Assembly: GCF_900100305.1 (NCBI RefSeq)
Contig: NZ_FNEY01000018.1
Span: 1-64,000, forward strand
Source of the DNA: Paracidovorax citrulli
Lineage (GTDB): Bacteria; Pseudomonadota; Gammaproteobacteria; Burkholderiales; Burkholderiaceae_C
Reading direction: 5' to 3'
Length of the DNA: 64,000 bases
Part shown: in pieces, positions 1 to 7,504 of the stretch
Numbering within the stretch: the stretch's first letter is position 1
Layout of the letters: each line of letters starts with the position of its first letter
Translations under genes and position numbers: made by a program
Notes under the pieces: model-generated
Databases searched by the model: none
What the model saw: only the letters and a program-made list of their open reading frames with translations
What the model was told of the DNA's origin: nothing

Positions 1-155
1 GTCTTGCCGAGCAAGGCCTTGGGATCGATGTCGCGGCCTTCCGAGAGCAGGTCGATGTCGAAGGAGAAAAGCTGGCTCAGCTCCTCGCTGCCCCGCAGCT
101 GCCGGAAATGCAGCTGCTCTCCCAGGGGCGTCCGGATGGTGACGCGGCGTGTCAT
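1..155 (-). CDS. vgrG: VgrG/TssI spike protein, N-terminal fragment (cut by window edge)
   Basis: Only the first 51 codons are present; the start codon is the complement of 153-155 and the gene runs off the left edge. The fragment begins MTRRVTIRTPLGEQLHFRQL and continues with an LFSFDIDLLSE-type stretch, the usual N-terminus of proteobacterial VgrG (gp27-like base domain). VgrG trimers form the puncturing tip of the type VI secretion system and carry effectors. Its presence suggests that a T6SS vgrG locus lies to the left. The next gene (glcE) is divergent, with a 258-bp gap between them. The family assignment rests on a short segment, so the C-terminal cargo is unknown. Confidence 0.72.
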   Translation of the reverse strand, partial: MTRRVTIRTPLGEQLHFRQLRGSEELSQLFSFDIDLLSEGRDIDPKALLGK

Positions 156-413
156 TGTGATCGGGTTCAGACCTTGTGGCCGAACGGTAGAGTTCAAAAC
201 GGGCGCGATGATAGGAAGCGCTCCCAAAGCAGGGAAGGGCTTCCCCAAATTTGTTTTGTGTCTGAATGTCGGGTGTTATGACGGTGCAAAGAAACCGTTA
301 TGCGAGATGCAAGCAGGGCCGTTTTCATGTCCTTCCAGGCTTCACGCCCCGCGTTCAAAAAATTCACTCGGGCACCGGGCGTCCCGCCCCGGGGCTGCCG
401 CTACGATGCAGCC
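156..413. other. Intergenic region between divergent vgrG and glcE
   Basis: This 258-bp stretch is less GC-rich than its surroundings, especially around 245-300. No convincing ORF is seen. It contains a compact dyad GGGAAG-GG-CTTCCC (about 233-246) followed by a T-rich stretch, but the two-base loop is too small for a normal terminator. It must contain the promoters of both flanking genes; I could not assign specific -35/-10 boxes. Confidence 0.4.
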
Positions 414-1541
414 ATGGATTCCGCCCTCCGCCAGATCATCGAACGCGTGCGCGACAGTGCGCGCGAAGGCCGTCCCCTGCGCATCCGCGGGGGCGGTACC
501 AAGGATTTCCATGGCGGCATGCCGCTGGCCGGCGAAGTGCTCGACACGCGTGCCTGCGCGGGCGTGGTGGACTATGAACCGAGCGAACTGGTGGTGACGG
601 CGCGCGCCGGCACGCCGCTCGCCGAACTGGAGGCACTGCTGGCCGGCCGGGGGCAGTGCCTGCCGTTCGAGCCGCCGCATTTCGGCGAGGGCGCCACCGT
701 GGGCGGCATGGTGGCGGCGGGGCTGTCGGGCCCGGCCCGCGCGAGCGCCGGGGCCGTGCGCGATTTCGTGCTCGGGGCGGAGATCGTCAACGGCCGCGCC
801 GAATGCCTGCGCTTCGGCGGGCAGGTCATGAAGAACGTGGCGGGCTACGACGTCTCGCGGCTGATGGCCGGGGCCTGGGGCACGCTGGGTGTCGTGACCG
901 AAGTGAGCCTCAAGGTGCTGCCCGTGCCGCCCGCGGAGGCCACCCTGTGCTTCGAGCTGTCGCAGGCCGAGGCGCTGCGGCGGCTGCAGGAGTGGGGCGG
1001 TCAGCCGCTGCCGCTGAATGCCAGCCGCTGGGAGGCCGGCCCATCCGGCGCCGCGGACGGCGTGCTGCACTTGCGGTTGCGGGGTGCCGTGGCGGCCGTG
1101 GAGTCCGCCTGCCGCGCCCTGGGCGGACAGCTGCAATCGCCGCAGGAGGCGGCCGCGCAGTGGGATGCCTGCCGCGAGCAGGCGCTGCCGTGGTTCGCCG
1201 GCAGGCCCGCGGGCGCCGCGCTCTGGCGCCTGTCGGTGCCGCAATCGGCCCCGGCCCTGGCATTGCCTGCCGGGGCCTCCGGCCCGCTGGTCGAATGGCA
1301 TGGCGGGCTGCGCTGGGTGCAGGCGGCGCCAGCCCTGGGGCCTGCGCTGCGGGAGGCCGCGCGTGCCGTCGGCGGCGCGGCCACGCTGTTCCGCGCTCCG
1401 GCGGAATCTTCCCTCGTGCCGGCGGCAGGCGCCGCGCCGGCGCAGCCCGCGGACGCGGCCCTGCAGCGCATCCATGAACGGTTGCGCGCGGCCTTCGATC
1501 CCTCGGGCATCTTCAATCCCGGACGGCGGGTGGCGGGGTAG
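414..1541 (+). CDS. glcE: Glycolate oxidase FAD-binding subunit GlcE
   Basis: 375 residues. GlcE is the second flavin-binding subunit of the GlcDEF complex that oxidises glycolate to glyoxylate at the inner face of the membrane. The FAD_binding_4 (PCMH-type) fold spans roughly residues 5-170: LRIRGGGTKDF near the start, the glycine-rich VGGMVAAGLSGPARASAG segment (about 97-113), and MKNVAGYDVSRLMAGAWGTLG (about 139-159). I chose the ATG at 414 because the protein then begins directly with the FAD domain; upstream in-frame starts would add an unconserved extension. The gene is followed after 8 bp by a DUF1275 gene and then by glcF, probably as one operon. No glcD is present upstream, where vgrG lies instead. 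Confidence 0.9.
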   Translation: MDSALRQIIERVRDSAREGRPLRIRGGGTKDFHGGMPLAGEVLDTRACAGVVDYEPSELVVTARAGTPLAELEALLAGRGQCLPFEPPHFGEGATVGGMVAAGLSGPARASAGAVRDFVLGAEIVNGRAECLRFGGQVMKNVAGYDVSRLMAGAWGTLGVVTEVSLKVLPVPPAEATLCFELSQAEALRRLQEWGGQPLPLNASRWEAGPSGAADGVLHLRLRGAVAAVESACRALGGQLQSPQEAAAQWDACREQALPWFAGRPAGAALWRLSVPQSAPALALPAGASGPLVEWHGGLRWVQAAPALGPALREAARAVGGAATLFRAPAESSLVPAAGAAPAQPADAALQRIHERLRAAFDPSGIFNPGRRVAG

Positions 1542-1549
1542 GGCAGGGC

Positions 1550-2320
1550 ATGCGCCTTCTGAGGCACCTCATGGGGCGGCACCGCACGCCGGCCACCAAC
1601 CGGCTGCTGGGCCTGCTGCTGGCGTTCAACGCGGGCGCGGTGAACGCGGGCGGCTTTCTCGTCGTGCACAGCTACACCTCGCACATGACGGGTTTCCTGT
1701 CCACCGTGGCCGACAACCTCGTGCTGGGCAACATGGCCCTGGTGCTGGCCGCCGTGGGCACGCTCTGGGCGTTCATGTCGGGCGCGGGCACCACCGCGAT
1801 CATGGTGAACTGGGCGCGCCACCACCGGCTGCGCAGCGGGTTCGCGCTGCCGCTGCTGCTGGAAGCCGTGCTGATGCTGCTGTTCGGGCTCATGGGCGCG
1901 ATCACGCTGGGCTGGCCCACGCCGTTCTCGGTGCCGCTCACGGTGCTGCTGCTGGCCTTCCTCATGGGGCTGCAGAACGCGGTGGTGACCAAGATGTCTT
2001 CCGCCCAGATCCGCACCACGCACATGACGGGCGTGGCCACCGACCTGGGCATCGAGATGGGCAAGATGCTCTACTGGAACCGGCGCGGCACCCCGCCCGA
2101 GGCGCACGTGCACTCCAACCGCGCCCGGCTGGTGCTGTTCGCGAGCCTGCTGGGCATGTTCACGGCCGGCGGCATCGTGGGCGCGGCCGGCTTCAAGCAT
2201 GTGGGCTTCGTCTGGGTGGTGCCGCTCGCGGCGGTGCTGCTGGGGCTCGCGCTGCCGCCGCTCGCATCGGATTTCGGGCACCTGGCCGCGCTGTGGCGCA
2301 CGCGCCGCCACCGCCATTGA
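1550..2320 (+). CDS. DUF1275 (YoaK-type) inner-membrane protein
   Basis: 256 residues and very hydrophobic, with about six predicted membrane segments. The N-terminal NAGGFL...TSHMTGF pattern (residues about 32-50) and the later TTHMTGVATDLG segment are the duplicated signature of the DUF1275/YoaK family of putative transporters, whose substrate is unknown. It starts 8 bp after glcE and ends 45 bp before glcF, on the same strand, so it is almost certainly co-transcribed with the glycolate oxidase genes. A role in glycolate or related-acid movement is an inference from position only. Confidence 0.85.
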   Translation: MRLLRHLMGRHRTPATNRLLGLLLAFNAGAVNAGGFLVVHSYTSHMTGFLSTVADNLVLGNMALVLAAVGTLWAFMSGAGTTAIMVNWARHHRLRSGFALPLLLEAVLMLLFGLMGAITLGWPTPFSVPLTVLLLAFLMGLQNAVVTKMSSAQIRTTHMTGVATDLGIEMGKMLYWNRRGTPPEAHVHSNRARLVLFASLLGMFTAGGIVGAAGFKHVGFVWVVPLAAVLLGLALPPLASDFGHLAALWRTRRHRH

Positions 2321-2365
2321 GCGCCCTGCGGGCCGACACCACGACATTCCCACGACACGACCACC

Positions 2366-3625
2366 ATGCAAACCCGACTCGCCCCCGAATTCCAGGACAC
2401 GCCCGAAGGCCGCGAGGCCGAGGGCATCCTGCGCAAGTGCGTGCATTGCGGCTTCTGTACCGCCACGTGCCCGACCTACCAGTTGCTCGGCGACGAGCTG
2501 GACGGGCCGCGCGGGCGCATCTACCTCATCAAGCAGGTGCTGGAAGGGGAGACGCCCACGCGCAAGACGCAGCTGCACCTGGACCGCTGCCTGACCTGCC
2601 GCAACTGCGAGACGACCTGCCCCAGCGGCGTGCAGTACGGGCGCCTGGTGGATATCGGCCGGCGCATCGTCGAGGACAAGGTGCCGCGGCCGCTGCCCGA
2701 GCGCGCGCGCCGCTGGGCGTTGAAGGAGGGGCTGCCCTCGCCGCTGTTCAAGCCGGCGCTGAAGGCCGGCCAGGCCGTGCGCGGGCTGCTGCCCGCCACG
2801 CTGCGCGCCAAGGTGCCGCGCCCCCAGGAGGCGGGCGCCTGGCCGGTGCGCGAGCACGCGCGCAAGGTGCTCATGCTCGCGGGCTGCGTGCAGCCGGCGA
2901 TGCTGCCCAACGTGAACCGCGCCACCGCGCGCGTGCTGGATGCCGCGGGCATCCAGACCGTGATCGCCGCCGGCGAGGGCTGTTGCGGCGCGGTGAAGTT
3001 CCACCTCAACGACCAGGACGGCGGCCTCGCGCAGATGCGCACCAATATCGATGCCTGGTGGCCCCACGTGGAGGCGGGGGGCGTGGAAGCGATCGTGCTC
3101 AATGCCTCGGGCTGCGGCGCCACGGTGAAGGAGTACGGCCACCTGCTGCGGCATGATCCGGCCTATGCCGCGCGGGCGGAGCGCGTCAGCGCGCTGGCCA
3201 GGGATCTTTCCGAACTGCTGCCGGACATGCTGCCCGCGCTCGCCGAGCGCCTGGAAGGGCGCATCGATGCTCCGAAGGCGCTGCTGGCCTACCACCCGCC
3301 CTGCACGCTGCAGCACGGGCAGAAGCTGCGCGGCGGCGTGGAGACCTATTTGGCTCGCCTGGGCTTTCGCCTGCGCGTGGCGCGCACCGAATCGCATCTG
3401 TGCTGCGGATCGGCCGGCACCTATTCGCTGCTGCAACCGGAGATCGCCGGCCAGTTGCGCGACCGCAAGCTCGGCGCGCTGGACGAGGCCTGCGCGGAGG
3501 AGCCGCCCGCGGCCATCCTCTCGGCCAATATCGGCTGCATCACGCACCTGCAGAGCGGCACGGCCACGCCGGTGCGGCACTGGATCGAGGTGCTGGACGA
3601 GGCGCTGCGGCCCGGTGCGGTGTGA
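2366..3625 (+). CDS. glcF: Glycolate oxidase iron-sulfur subunit GlcF
   Basis: 419 residues, the normal size for GlcF. Two 4Fe-4S ferredoxin motifs are visible, CVHCGFCTATCP (about residues 25-36) and CLTCRNCETTCP (about 75-86). They are followed by two cysteine-rich CCG domains: GEGCCGAVKF near residue 208 and, near the C-terminus, HLCCGSAGTYS. The protein passes electrons from the GlcD/GlcE flavins towards the quinone pool. It is the last gene of the glcE-DUF1275-glcF unit. GlcD must be encoded elsewhere for the complex to work, because glcF and glcE alone lack the catalytic D subunit. Confidence 0.93.
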   Translation: MQTRLAPEFQDTPEGREAEGILRKCVHCGFCTATCPTYQLLGDELDGPRGRIYLIKQVLEGETPTRKTQLHLDRCLTCRNCETTCPSGVQYGRLVDIGRRIVEDKVPRPLPERARRWALKEGLPSPLFKPALKAGQAVRGLLPATLRAKVPRPQEAGAWPVREHARKVLMLAGCVQPAMLPNVNRATARVLDAAGIQTVIAAGEGCCGAVKFHLNDQDGGLAQMRTNIDAWWPHVEAGGVEAIVLNASGCGATVKEYGHLLRHDPAYAARAERVSALARDLSELLPDMLPALAERLEGRIDAPKALLAYHPPCTLQHGQKLRGGVETYLARLGFRLRVARTESHLCCGSAGTYSLLQPEIAGQLRDRKLGALDEACAEEPPAAILSANIGCITHLQSGTATPVRHWIEVLDEALRPGAV

Positions 3626-3787
3626 CGTGCTTGGAGTTTTTTCCGCCGCAGGGGCCGGGCCGGCCGTGCGCCGGAACCTCGGTAAAACCGGTGCCATGGC
3701 CGAGGCTGGCATGATGGCGGGTTTTCCTGATGGTGCCGGGCCCTGCGGGTCGCCGGCGCAACCGTGACACCGGGCTTTCTTCCTGCC

Positions 3788-4747
3788 ATGAACGATACCG
3801 TGAACGCACCCGATTCCGAGGCTTCCGGGGCCAGCGCCCCCGATGCGGCGTCCGCCGCTCCTGCCGTGGCCGCCAACGCTGCGGCTGCTTCGCCCGAAGG
3901 GGCCCGGGCCGATGCGCCCGCGGGCCGGCGCCCGGGACGCCGTGGCGGCCGCAACCGCCGCCGTGGCGCACCGGAAGGCGCGGGCGGAGACGCCGCTGCC
4001 GCTCCTGAGGCCGCATCCACCCCTGCGCCCGCGCAGGGCGGCCGACGCACGCCCCATCCCGCGCTGGAGCAGCTCGCGCAGCTCTATCCCCATCTGTTCG
4101 GCGCCCAGTTCCTGCCGCTCAAGCGCGGCATCTTCCAGGATCTGCAGGACGCCCATCCCGGCGTGTTCGAGCGCGATGCGCTGAAGGTGGCGCTGGGGCT
4201 GCACACGCGCTCCACGCGCTATCTGCAGGTGGTGGCCGAGGGCCGCCCCCGCCACGACCTGGGCGGCCAGGCCGTCGAGGCGATGGCTCCCGAGCACGTC
4301 TACCACGCGCTGACGGAGGTGTACCGCCGCCGCAAGCCGCGGGACGGCGAAGACCTGCGGGCCAAGCTGCGCCGCCGCATCGCCCAGGCCTTCGAGGCCT
4401 CGGGCCTGGACCGCGCCGGCTACGACGCGCTCGTGCGCGGCCGCGACGAGAAGGCGAATGCCGTGCTGGACGAGGCCCTGGCCGAAGTCGCGGAGCGCGA
4501 TGCCAGGGCCGAAGCCCTGCTGCGGGCTTTCGAGGCCAGCGGCAGCGCCGACGTGGCGCAATTCGCCGACATGTACGGCATGGACGTGCGCGCGGCGGAG
4601 CGTTCGCTGCAGCGCGGGCGCCAGCTGCGCAGCGCGGCCCGGGCACGCGCCGCCGCGGCCGAAACGGCAGCCGCGGACGCGACGGAGTCCGGCGACGGCG
4701 AGCGCGGTGGCGAAGACGCAGGCACGCCCACGGACGACGCGAAGTGA
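3788..4747 (+). CDS. ProQ/FinO-domain RNA chaperone
   Basis: 319 residues. The central ProQ/FinO domain (about residues 88-200) includes LAQLYPHLFG, LPLKRGIFQDL, ALGLHTRSTRYLQ and RHDLGG, all typical of this RNA-binding fold that stabilises sRNAs and mRNAs. Both flanks look disordered: an Ala/Pro-rich N-terminus with an arginine/glycine patch (RRPGRRGGRNRRRG, about 46-59) and an Ala/Arg-rich acidic tail. This gives a protein longer than E. coli ProQ (232 residues). I used the ATG at 3788; an in-frame GTG at 3764 is an alternative, and neither has a clear Shine-Dalgarno sequence. The gene stands alone after glcF. Confidence 0.88.
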   Translation: MNDTVNAPDSEASGASAPDAASAAPAVAANAAAASPEGARADAPAGRRPGRRGGRNRRRGAPEGAGGDAAAAPEAASTPAPAQGGRRTPHPALEQLAQLYPHLFGAQFLPLKRGIFQDLQDAHPGVFERDALKVALGLHTRSTRYLQVVAEGRPRHDLGGQAVEAMAPEHVYHALTEVYRRRKPRDGEDLRAKLRRRIAQAFEASGLDRAGYDALVRGRDEKANAVLDEALAEVAERDARAEALLRAFEASGSADVAQFADMYGMDVRAAERSLQRGRQLRSAARARAAAAETAAADATESGDGERGGEDAGTPTDDAK

Positions 4748-4796
4748 CGTGACCAGGCGTGAGGGGTGGCCGGGCGCCGCCGTCTGCCGTCCGCTG

Positions 4797-4814
4797 CTGA
4801 CACCACGCTGTCAG
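4797..4814. promoter_or_regulatory. Perfect inverted repeat CTGACA-N6-TGTCAG (candidate operator)
   Basis: An 18-bp dyad with 6-bp perfect arms (4797-4802 and 4809-4814) separated by CCACGC. It lies 47 bp upstream of a small ORF with a good ribosome-binding site and about 530 bp upstream of a WYL-type regulator gene in the same transcriptional direction. Helix-turn-helix/WYL regulators commonly bind dyads at the operon they control, so this is a plausible binding site for the product of 5348-6031. The regulator assignment is inference. Confidence 0.5.
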
Positions 4815-4861
4815 TAACGGGGCCGCACCATGGAGTCCTTCGCAATATTCCGGAGCACTCC

Positions 4862-5002
4862 ATGAACGACAACGTACGTCACCTTCTACCCTCGCCGCTC
4901 GCGCCATCCACTGCCTTGGGAACCCTCGCGTCGAGTTGCCGCGCGGTGCCGGCAAACGCGCCGGCCTGTCTGGCGCTGCACGCCGGGGCGGGATGCGCAT
5001 GA
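4862..5002 (+). CDS. Small 46-residue ORF, possible leader or translationally coupled peptide
   Basis: Begins MNDNVRHLLPSPLAPS. It has the best ribosome-binding site of this locus (GGAG at 4852-4855, seven bases before the ATG), and its stop codon overlaps an ATG of the next ORF in an ATGA arrangement (4999-5002). This suggests translation is coupled into the ABM-like gene. No known domain is recognisable. It is Ala/Pro/Leu rich, so it could also be a non-functional leader. An alternative is that a sequencing or real frameshift separates what was once a longer N-terminus of the next protein. Confidence 0.4.
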   Translation: MNDNVRHLLPSPLAPSTALGTLASSCRAVPANAPACLALHAGAGCA

Positions 5003-5322
5003 TGGCGGTGCAGTTACCCATGGCCGCCTTCGGCGGCTGCGAGTTCGCCACGTTCCGGCTCCTGCCCTCGGTGGATGCCGCGCGCATCACCGAGGCGGCT
5101 GCCCGCATGCGCGACGGTTTTCTGCGCCGGCAGCATGGGTTCCTGGCCCACGCGTTGTTGCAAGGTGACGGCGGGCTGTGGGCCGACATGGTGTTCGCCG
5201 CTACACGCGCCGACGCCGAACGCATCTGCGCCGCGTTCATGGACCATGCGGTGTGCCGTGATTACCTGGCCCTGATGGAGCCGGGCAGCGCCCACCTGGG
5301 CTTCTGGTCACGCGCCGCATAG
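4999..5322 (+). CDS. Small ABM-like (dimeric alpha/beta barrel) protein
   Basis: 107 residues starting MMAVQLPM. The pattern FRLLPSVDAARITEAAARMR ... FLRRQHGFLAHALLQ ... WADMVFAATRADAERICAAFM resembles the antibiotic-biosynthesis-monooxygenase/ferredoxin-like fold: strand, helix, strand, then a strand with W/D and a second helix. No catalytic residues can be named. The start is uncertain: 4993, 4999 and 5002 are all in-frame ATGs. I chose 4999 because it overlaps the stop of the preceding 46-codon ORF. It lies 25 bp before the WYL regulator gene on the same strand, so the two are probably one autoregulated operon. Confidence 0.6.
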   Translation: MMAVQLPMAAFGGCEFATFRLLPSVDAARITEAAARMRDGFLRRQHGFLAHALLQGDGGLWADMVFAATRADAERICAAFMDHAVCRDYLALMEPGSAHLGFWSRAA

Positions 5323-5347
5323 GCAGGCAGCCTTCCACGCTTCCTTA

Positions 5348-6031
5348 ATGCGCCGTGCAGACCGCCTGTTCCAGATCGTCCAGCTCGTCCGGGGCCGGCG
5401 GCTCTCCACCGCCGAATTCCTCGCCGCCCGGCTGGAGGTGTCGGTCCGCACCATCTACCGCGACGTGGCCGATCTGCAGCGCCAGGGCGTGCCGATCGAG
5501 GGCGAGGCGGGGGTAGGCTACCGGCTGGGCGCGGGGTTCGAGTTGCCGCCGCTCATGTTCAGCCAGGGCGAGGCCGATGCGCTCGTGGCTGCCGCGCGGC
5601 TCGCGCAGGCCTGGCTCGATCCGGCGATGGCCCTGCAGATGGAAGGCGCGCTCGGCAAGATCCTGTCGGTGCTGCCGCCCGCCGCGCGCGCGGCTGCAGA
5701 ATCCCAGGCGCTCTATGCACCGGGCCCAGGCATGGACGACCGCACCCAGGCTCTGCTCATGCCATTGCGTGAAGCCGTGCAGGCCCGGCGCATCGCATGT
5801 ATCGACTATGCCGACGAACAGGGCCGCGCGAGCGCGCGGCGCATCCGGCCGCTGGGCTGCTTTTTCTGGGGCAAGGTCTGGACCGTGGCCGCCTGGTGCG
5901 AACTGCGGCAGGACTTCCGGGGTTTCCGCATCGACCGCATCGCGGCGCTGCGCGTGCTGGACGAGCGTTTCCCCCTGCAGCCGGGCCGGACGCTGGCAGA
6001 CCTGCTGCGGCAGGTCCGGGGCCAGGGCTGA
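5348..6031 (+). CDS. YafY-type HTH/WYL-domain transcriptional regulator
   Basis: 227 residues. The N-terminal HTH_11 winged helix (about residues 5-55) is seen as RLFQIVQLVRGRRLSTAEFLAARLEVSVRTIYRDV. The C-terminal WYL domain (about 140-205) contains IDYADEQGRASARRIRPLG and a GKVWTVAAWCELRQDFRGFRIDRI core in which the WYL triad reads WTV. WYL regulators sense ligands and often repress or activate adjacent small-enzyme genes. The upstream ABM-like gene and the CTGACA-N6-TGTCAG dyad are the obvious targets. The ligand is unknown. Confidence 0.88.
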   Translation: MRRADRLFQIVQLVRGRRLSTAEFLAARLEVSVRTIYRDVADLQRQGVPIEGEAGVGYRLGAGFELPPLMFSQGEADALVAAARLAQAWLDPAMALQMEGALGKILSVLPPAARAAAESQALYAPGPGMDDRTQALLMPLREAVQARRIACIDYADEQGRASARRIRPLGCFFWGKVWTVAAWCELRQDFRGFRIDRIAALRVLDERFPLQPGRTLADLLRQVRGQG

Positions 6032-6286
6032 GAGAGTCCGGCACGCCCGGAGGGACGGCAGACTCCAGCGGGGCCCTGTCCCTGACGGCGTGAAAACGAT
6101 GCAGTGACCAGGCGTAAAACGCGTCCTTTGCCTGTCCTTGCGTGGGTATCTGGTATGGATGGATACCAAAAATGACCTTTGTGACGGGTCGTTGCGCAAC
6201 CGTGCCGACCGGCGCTGGTACGGTTGGCACCAGTGCCATGGCCCCATTTTTCCGGAACCGGGCGCGCCAGACGGGCAGGAGGAGAC
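6032..6286. promoter_or_regulatory. Intergenic region upstream of the putative effector gene, with dyads
   Basis: This 255-bp region carries a GGTATC...GATACC inverted repeat (about 6144-6166) and an imperfect GTGCCGACC...GGTTGGCAC dyad (about 6202-6230) just before the ribosome-binding site AGGAGGAG (about 6278-6285). Base composition drops around 6140-6190. These are candidate operator or promoter elements for the gene at 6287. No ORF with coding character is seen. Confidence 0.4.
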
Positions 6287-7000
6287 ATGACCACCGACAA
6301 CGACAATTCCGCGAAGGACCGCTCAGCGTTCGAGACATCCATCTGGATGCTCAAGGTGGAGATGGCCAATGCCGGCGCGCACATGACCATCGACGCCAAT
6401 GCCCGGCTCACCTATACCCGCCAGATCGACGCCATGGCCAACGAGCTGCGCGCGCAGGCCCTGTCGGGGAACATCACCTGGGCTCAGGCCGCGCAGCAGG
6501 CGCAGGACACGCGCAACGTGATCATGGAAGTGATCCGTGGCCGCAGCACCCCGTTCGGGCGGGCCATGGCGCAGCAGCTCAAGGCCGAGGGCAAGACGCT
6601 CAATGAACTCATCGCGCGCAAGGTGCAGCAGCTGCACGGCCCGGGGGCGCAGTTCGACCGGCTCACGGCGGCGCAGCAGAACGGCGTCTATGCGGAGATC
6701 GTGAAATCCGCCGGCAAATCCAATCCGCGCGTCACCCAGACGATGCGGGGGCTGTCGCGCGCGGGGCGGGGGCTGATCGTGCTGTCGCTGGCGCTGTCGG
6801 TGTACAACGTGGCGACGGCGCAGGACAAGGTGGCGGCGGCCGGCAGGGAGGTGGCCGTCACGGGCGCGGGGATCGGCGGCGGCATCGCGGGTGGCGCGCT
6901 CGCGGGCCTGGCCTGCGGCCCCGGTGCGCCGGTCTGCGTGGCGGTCGGGGCCTTCGTGGGCGGTGCGCTGTCTGCCTTCGGCGTGGACATGCTCTGGTGA
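6287..7000 (+). CDS. Putative glycine-zipper, membrane-active effector (T6SS or contact toxin type)
   Basis: 237 residues; the ATG at 6287 has a near-perfect Shine-Dalgarno (AGGAGGAG). Residues 1-150 are largely helical, with no recognised enzyme motif. A hydrophobic helix (about 162-178, GLIVLSLALSVYNVATA) is followed by a glycine zipper (about 193-228, GAGIGGGIAGGALAGLACGP and then GAFVGGALSAFG). The same arrangement of a SVYNVATAQDK-like segment plus glycine zipper recurs in polymorphic toxins and T6SS effectors thought to insert into membranes. No Sec signal peptide is present. A small gene follows 12 bp later and could encode the immunity protein, and a vgrG lies 6 kb away. The function is inferred, not shown. 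Confidence 0.55.
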   Translation: MTTDNDNSAKDRSAFETSIWMLKVEMANAGAHMTIDANARLTYTRQIDAMANELRAQALSGNITWAQAAQQAQDTRNVIMEVIRGRSTPFGRAMAQQLKAEGKTLNELIARKVQQLHGPGAQFDRLTAAQQNGVYAEIVKSAGKSNPRVTQTMRGLSRAGRGLIVLSLALSVYNVATAQDKVAAAGREVAVTGAGIGGGIAGGALAGLACGPGAPVCVAVGAFVGGALSAFGVDMLW

Positions 7001-7012
7001 GGCGCCCGGTCC

Positions 7013-7486
7013 ATGGACGTCCTCGCCCCCGAAGAACTCTCCCTCCACCTTCTGCGGGAGGCCGACGAGCGGCACAAGCCGCTGAGCGACATCGTGCTGG
7101 CCGGGCAGCGCATCGGCCGCACCGTGGAGGCCGCCGTGCTGGAGGCAGCGTTCCGCTGCGACAGCGGATACCTTCTGTTCACCACCGACGACGTCCCGGG
7201 CGAGGAGTTCCTCGGCATCCACCTGTTCAGCCCTGCCTTCGAGCGGCTGGATACCGCCACGCTCGGCGGGATGTATTCCACCGGCAGCTTCCTGCTGCTC
7301 GGCGTGGAAGGAACGGACACGGTGCGGTTCCGGTTCATCGGCGGCACCGATTGGCGGCTGAGGGTGCTGCCGAGGCCGCGCCTGCGCATGCCCCTGATGC
7401 CGGAGGCGCGCGGGGTTTCGAGGCCGCTGGGGTTCTCCCGGCGTTTCGAGATCACGGGGCGGCCCCAGCGCGAGCTGTCCGACTGA
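7013..7486 (+). CDS. Uncharacterised protein, candidate immunity partner of the upstream effector
   Basis: 157 residues with no recognisable family, no signal peptide and no strong membrane helix. It begins MDVLAPEELSLHLLREADER and has a beta-rich middle (FLGIHLFSPAFERLD, MYSTGSFLLLGVEGTDTVRFRFIGG). Its start lies 12 bp after the stop of the glycine-zipper gene, so the two are co-transcribed and probably always co-inherited. This organisation is what makes it a candidate immunity or accessory protein. A soluble, cytosolic immunity protein for a membrane-active toxin would be slightly unusual, so an adaptor/chaperone role is the main alternative. Confidence 0.45.
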   Translation: MDVLAPEELSLHLLREADERHKPLSDIVLAGQRIGRTVEAAVLEAAFRCDSGYLLFTTDDVPGEEFLGIHLFSPAFERLDTATLGGMYSTGSFLLLGVEGTDTVRFRFIGGTDWRLRVLPRPRLRMPLMPEARGVSRPLGFSRRFEITGRPQRELSD

Positions 7487-7504
7487 GCGCCTGGCCGGCG
7501 TGCT

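Noticed and set aside
233-246. GGGAAG-GG-CTTCCC followed by T-rich sequence as a terminator
   Set aside because: A two-base loop is too tight, and the following T stretch is interrupted; it also lies between divergent genes where no terminator is needed.
1001-4561. A 1186-codon open frame on the minus strand opposite glcE, glcF and the ProQ-type gene
   Set aside because: It is rich in Arg, His, Ala and Gly, as expected for the antisense frame of GC-rich genes, and the plus strand holds well-recognised genes.
4862-5322. A broken (frameshifted) gene spanning the 46-codon ORF and the ABM-like ORF
   Set aside because: The ATGA overlap and the complete fold in the second ORF fit translational coupling better; I keep a frameshift only as an alternative.
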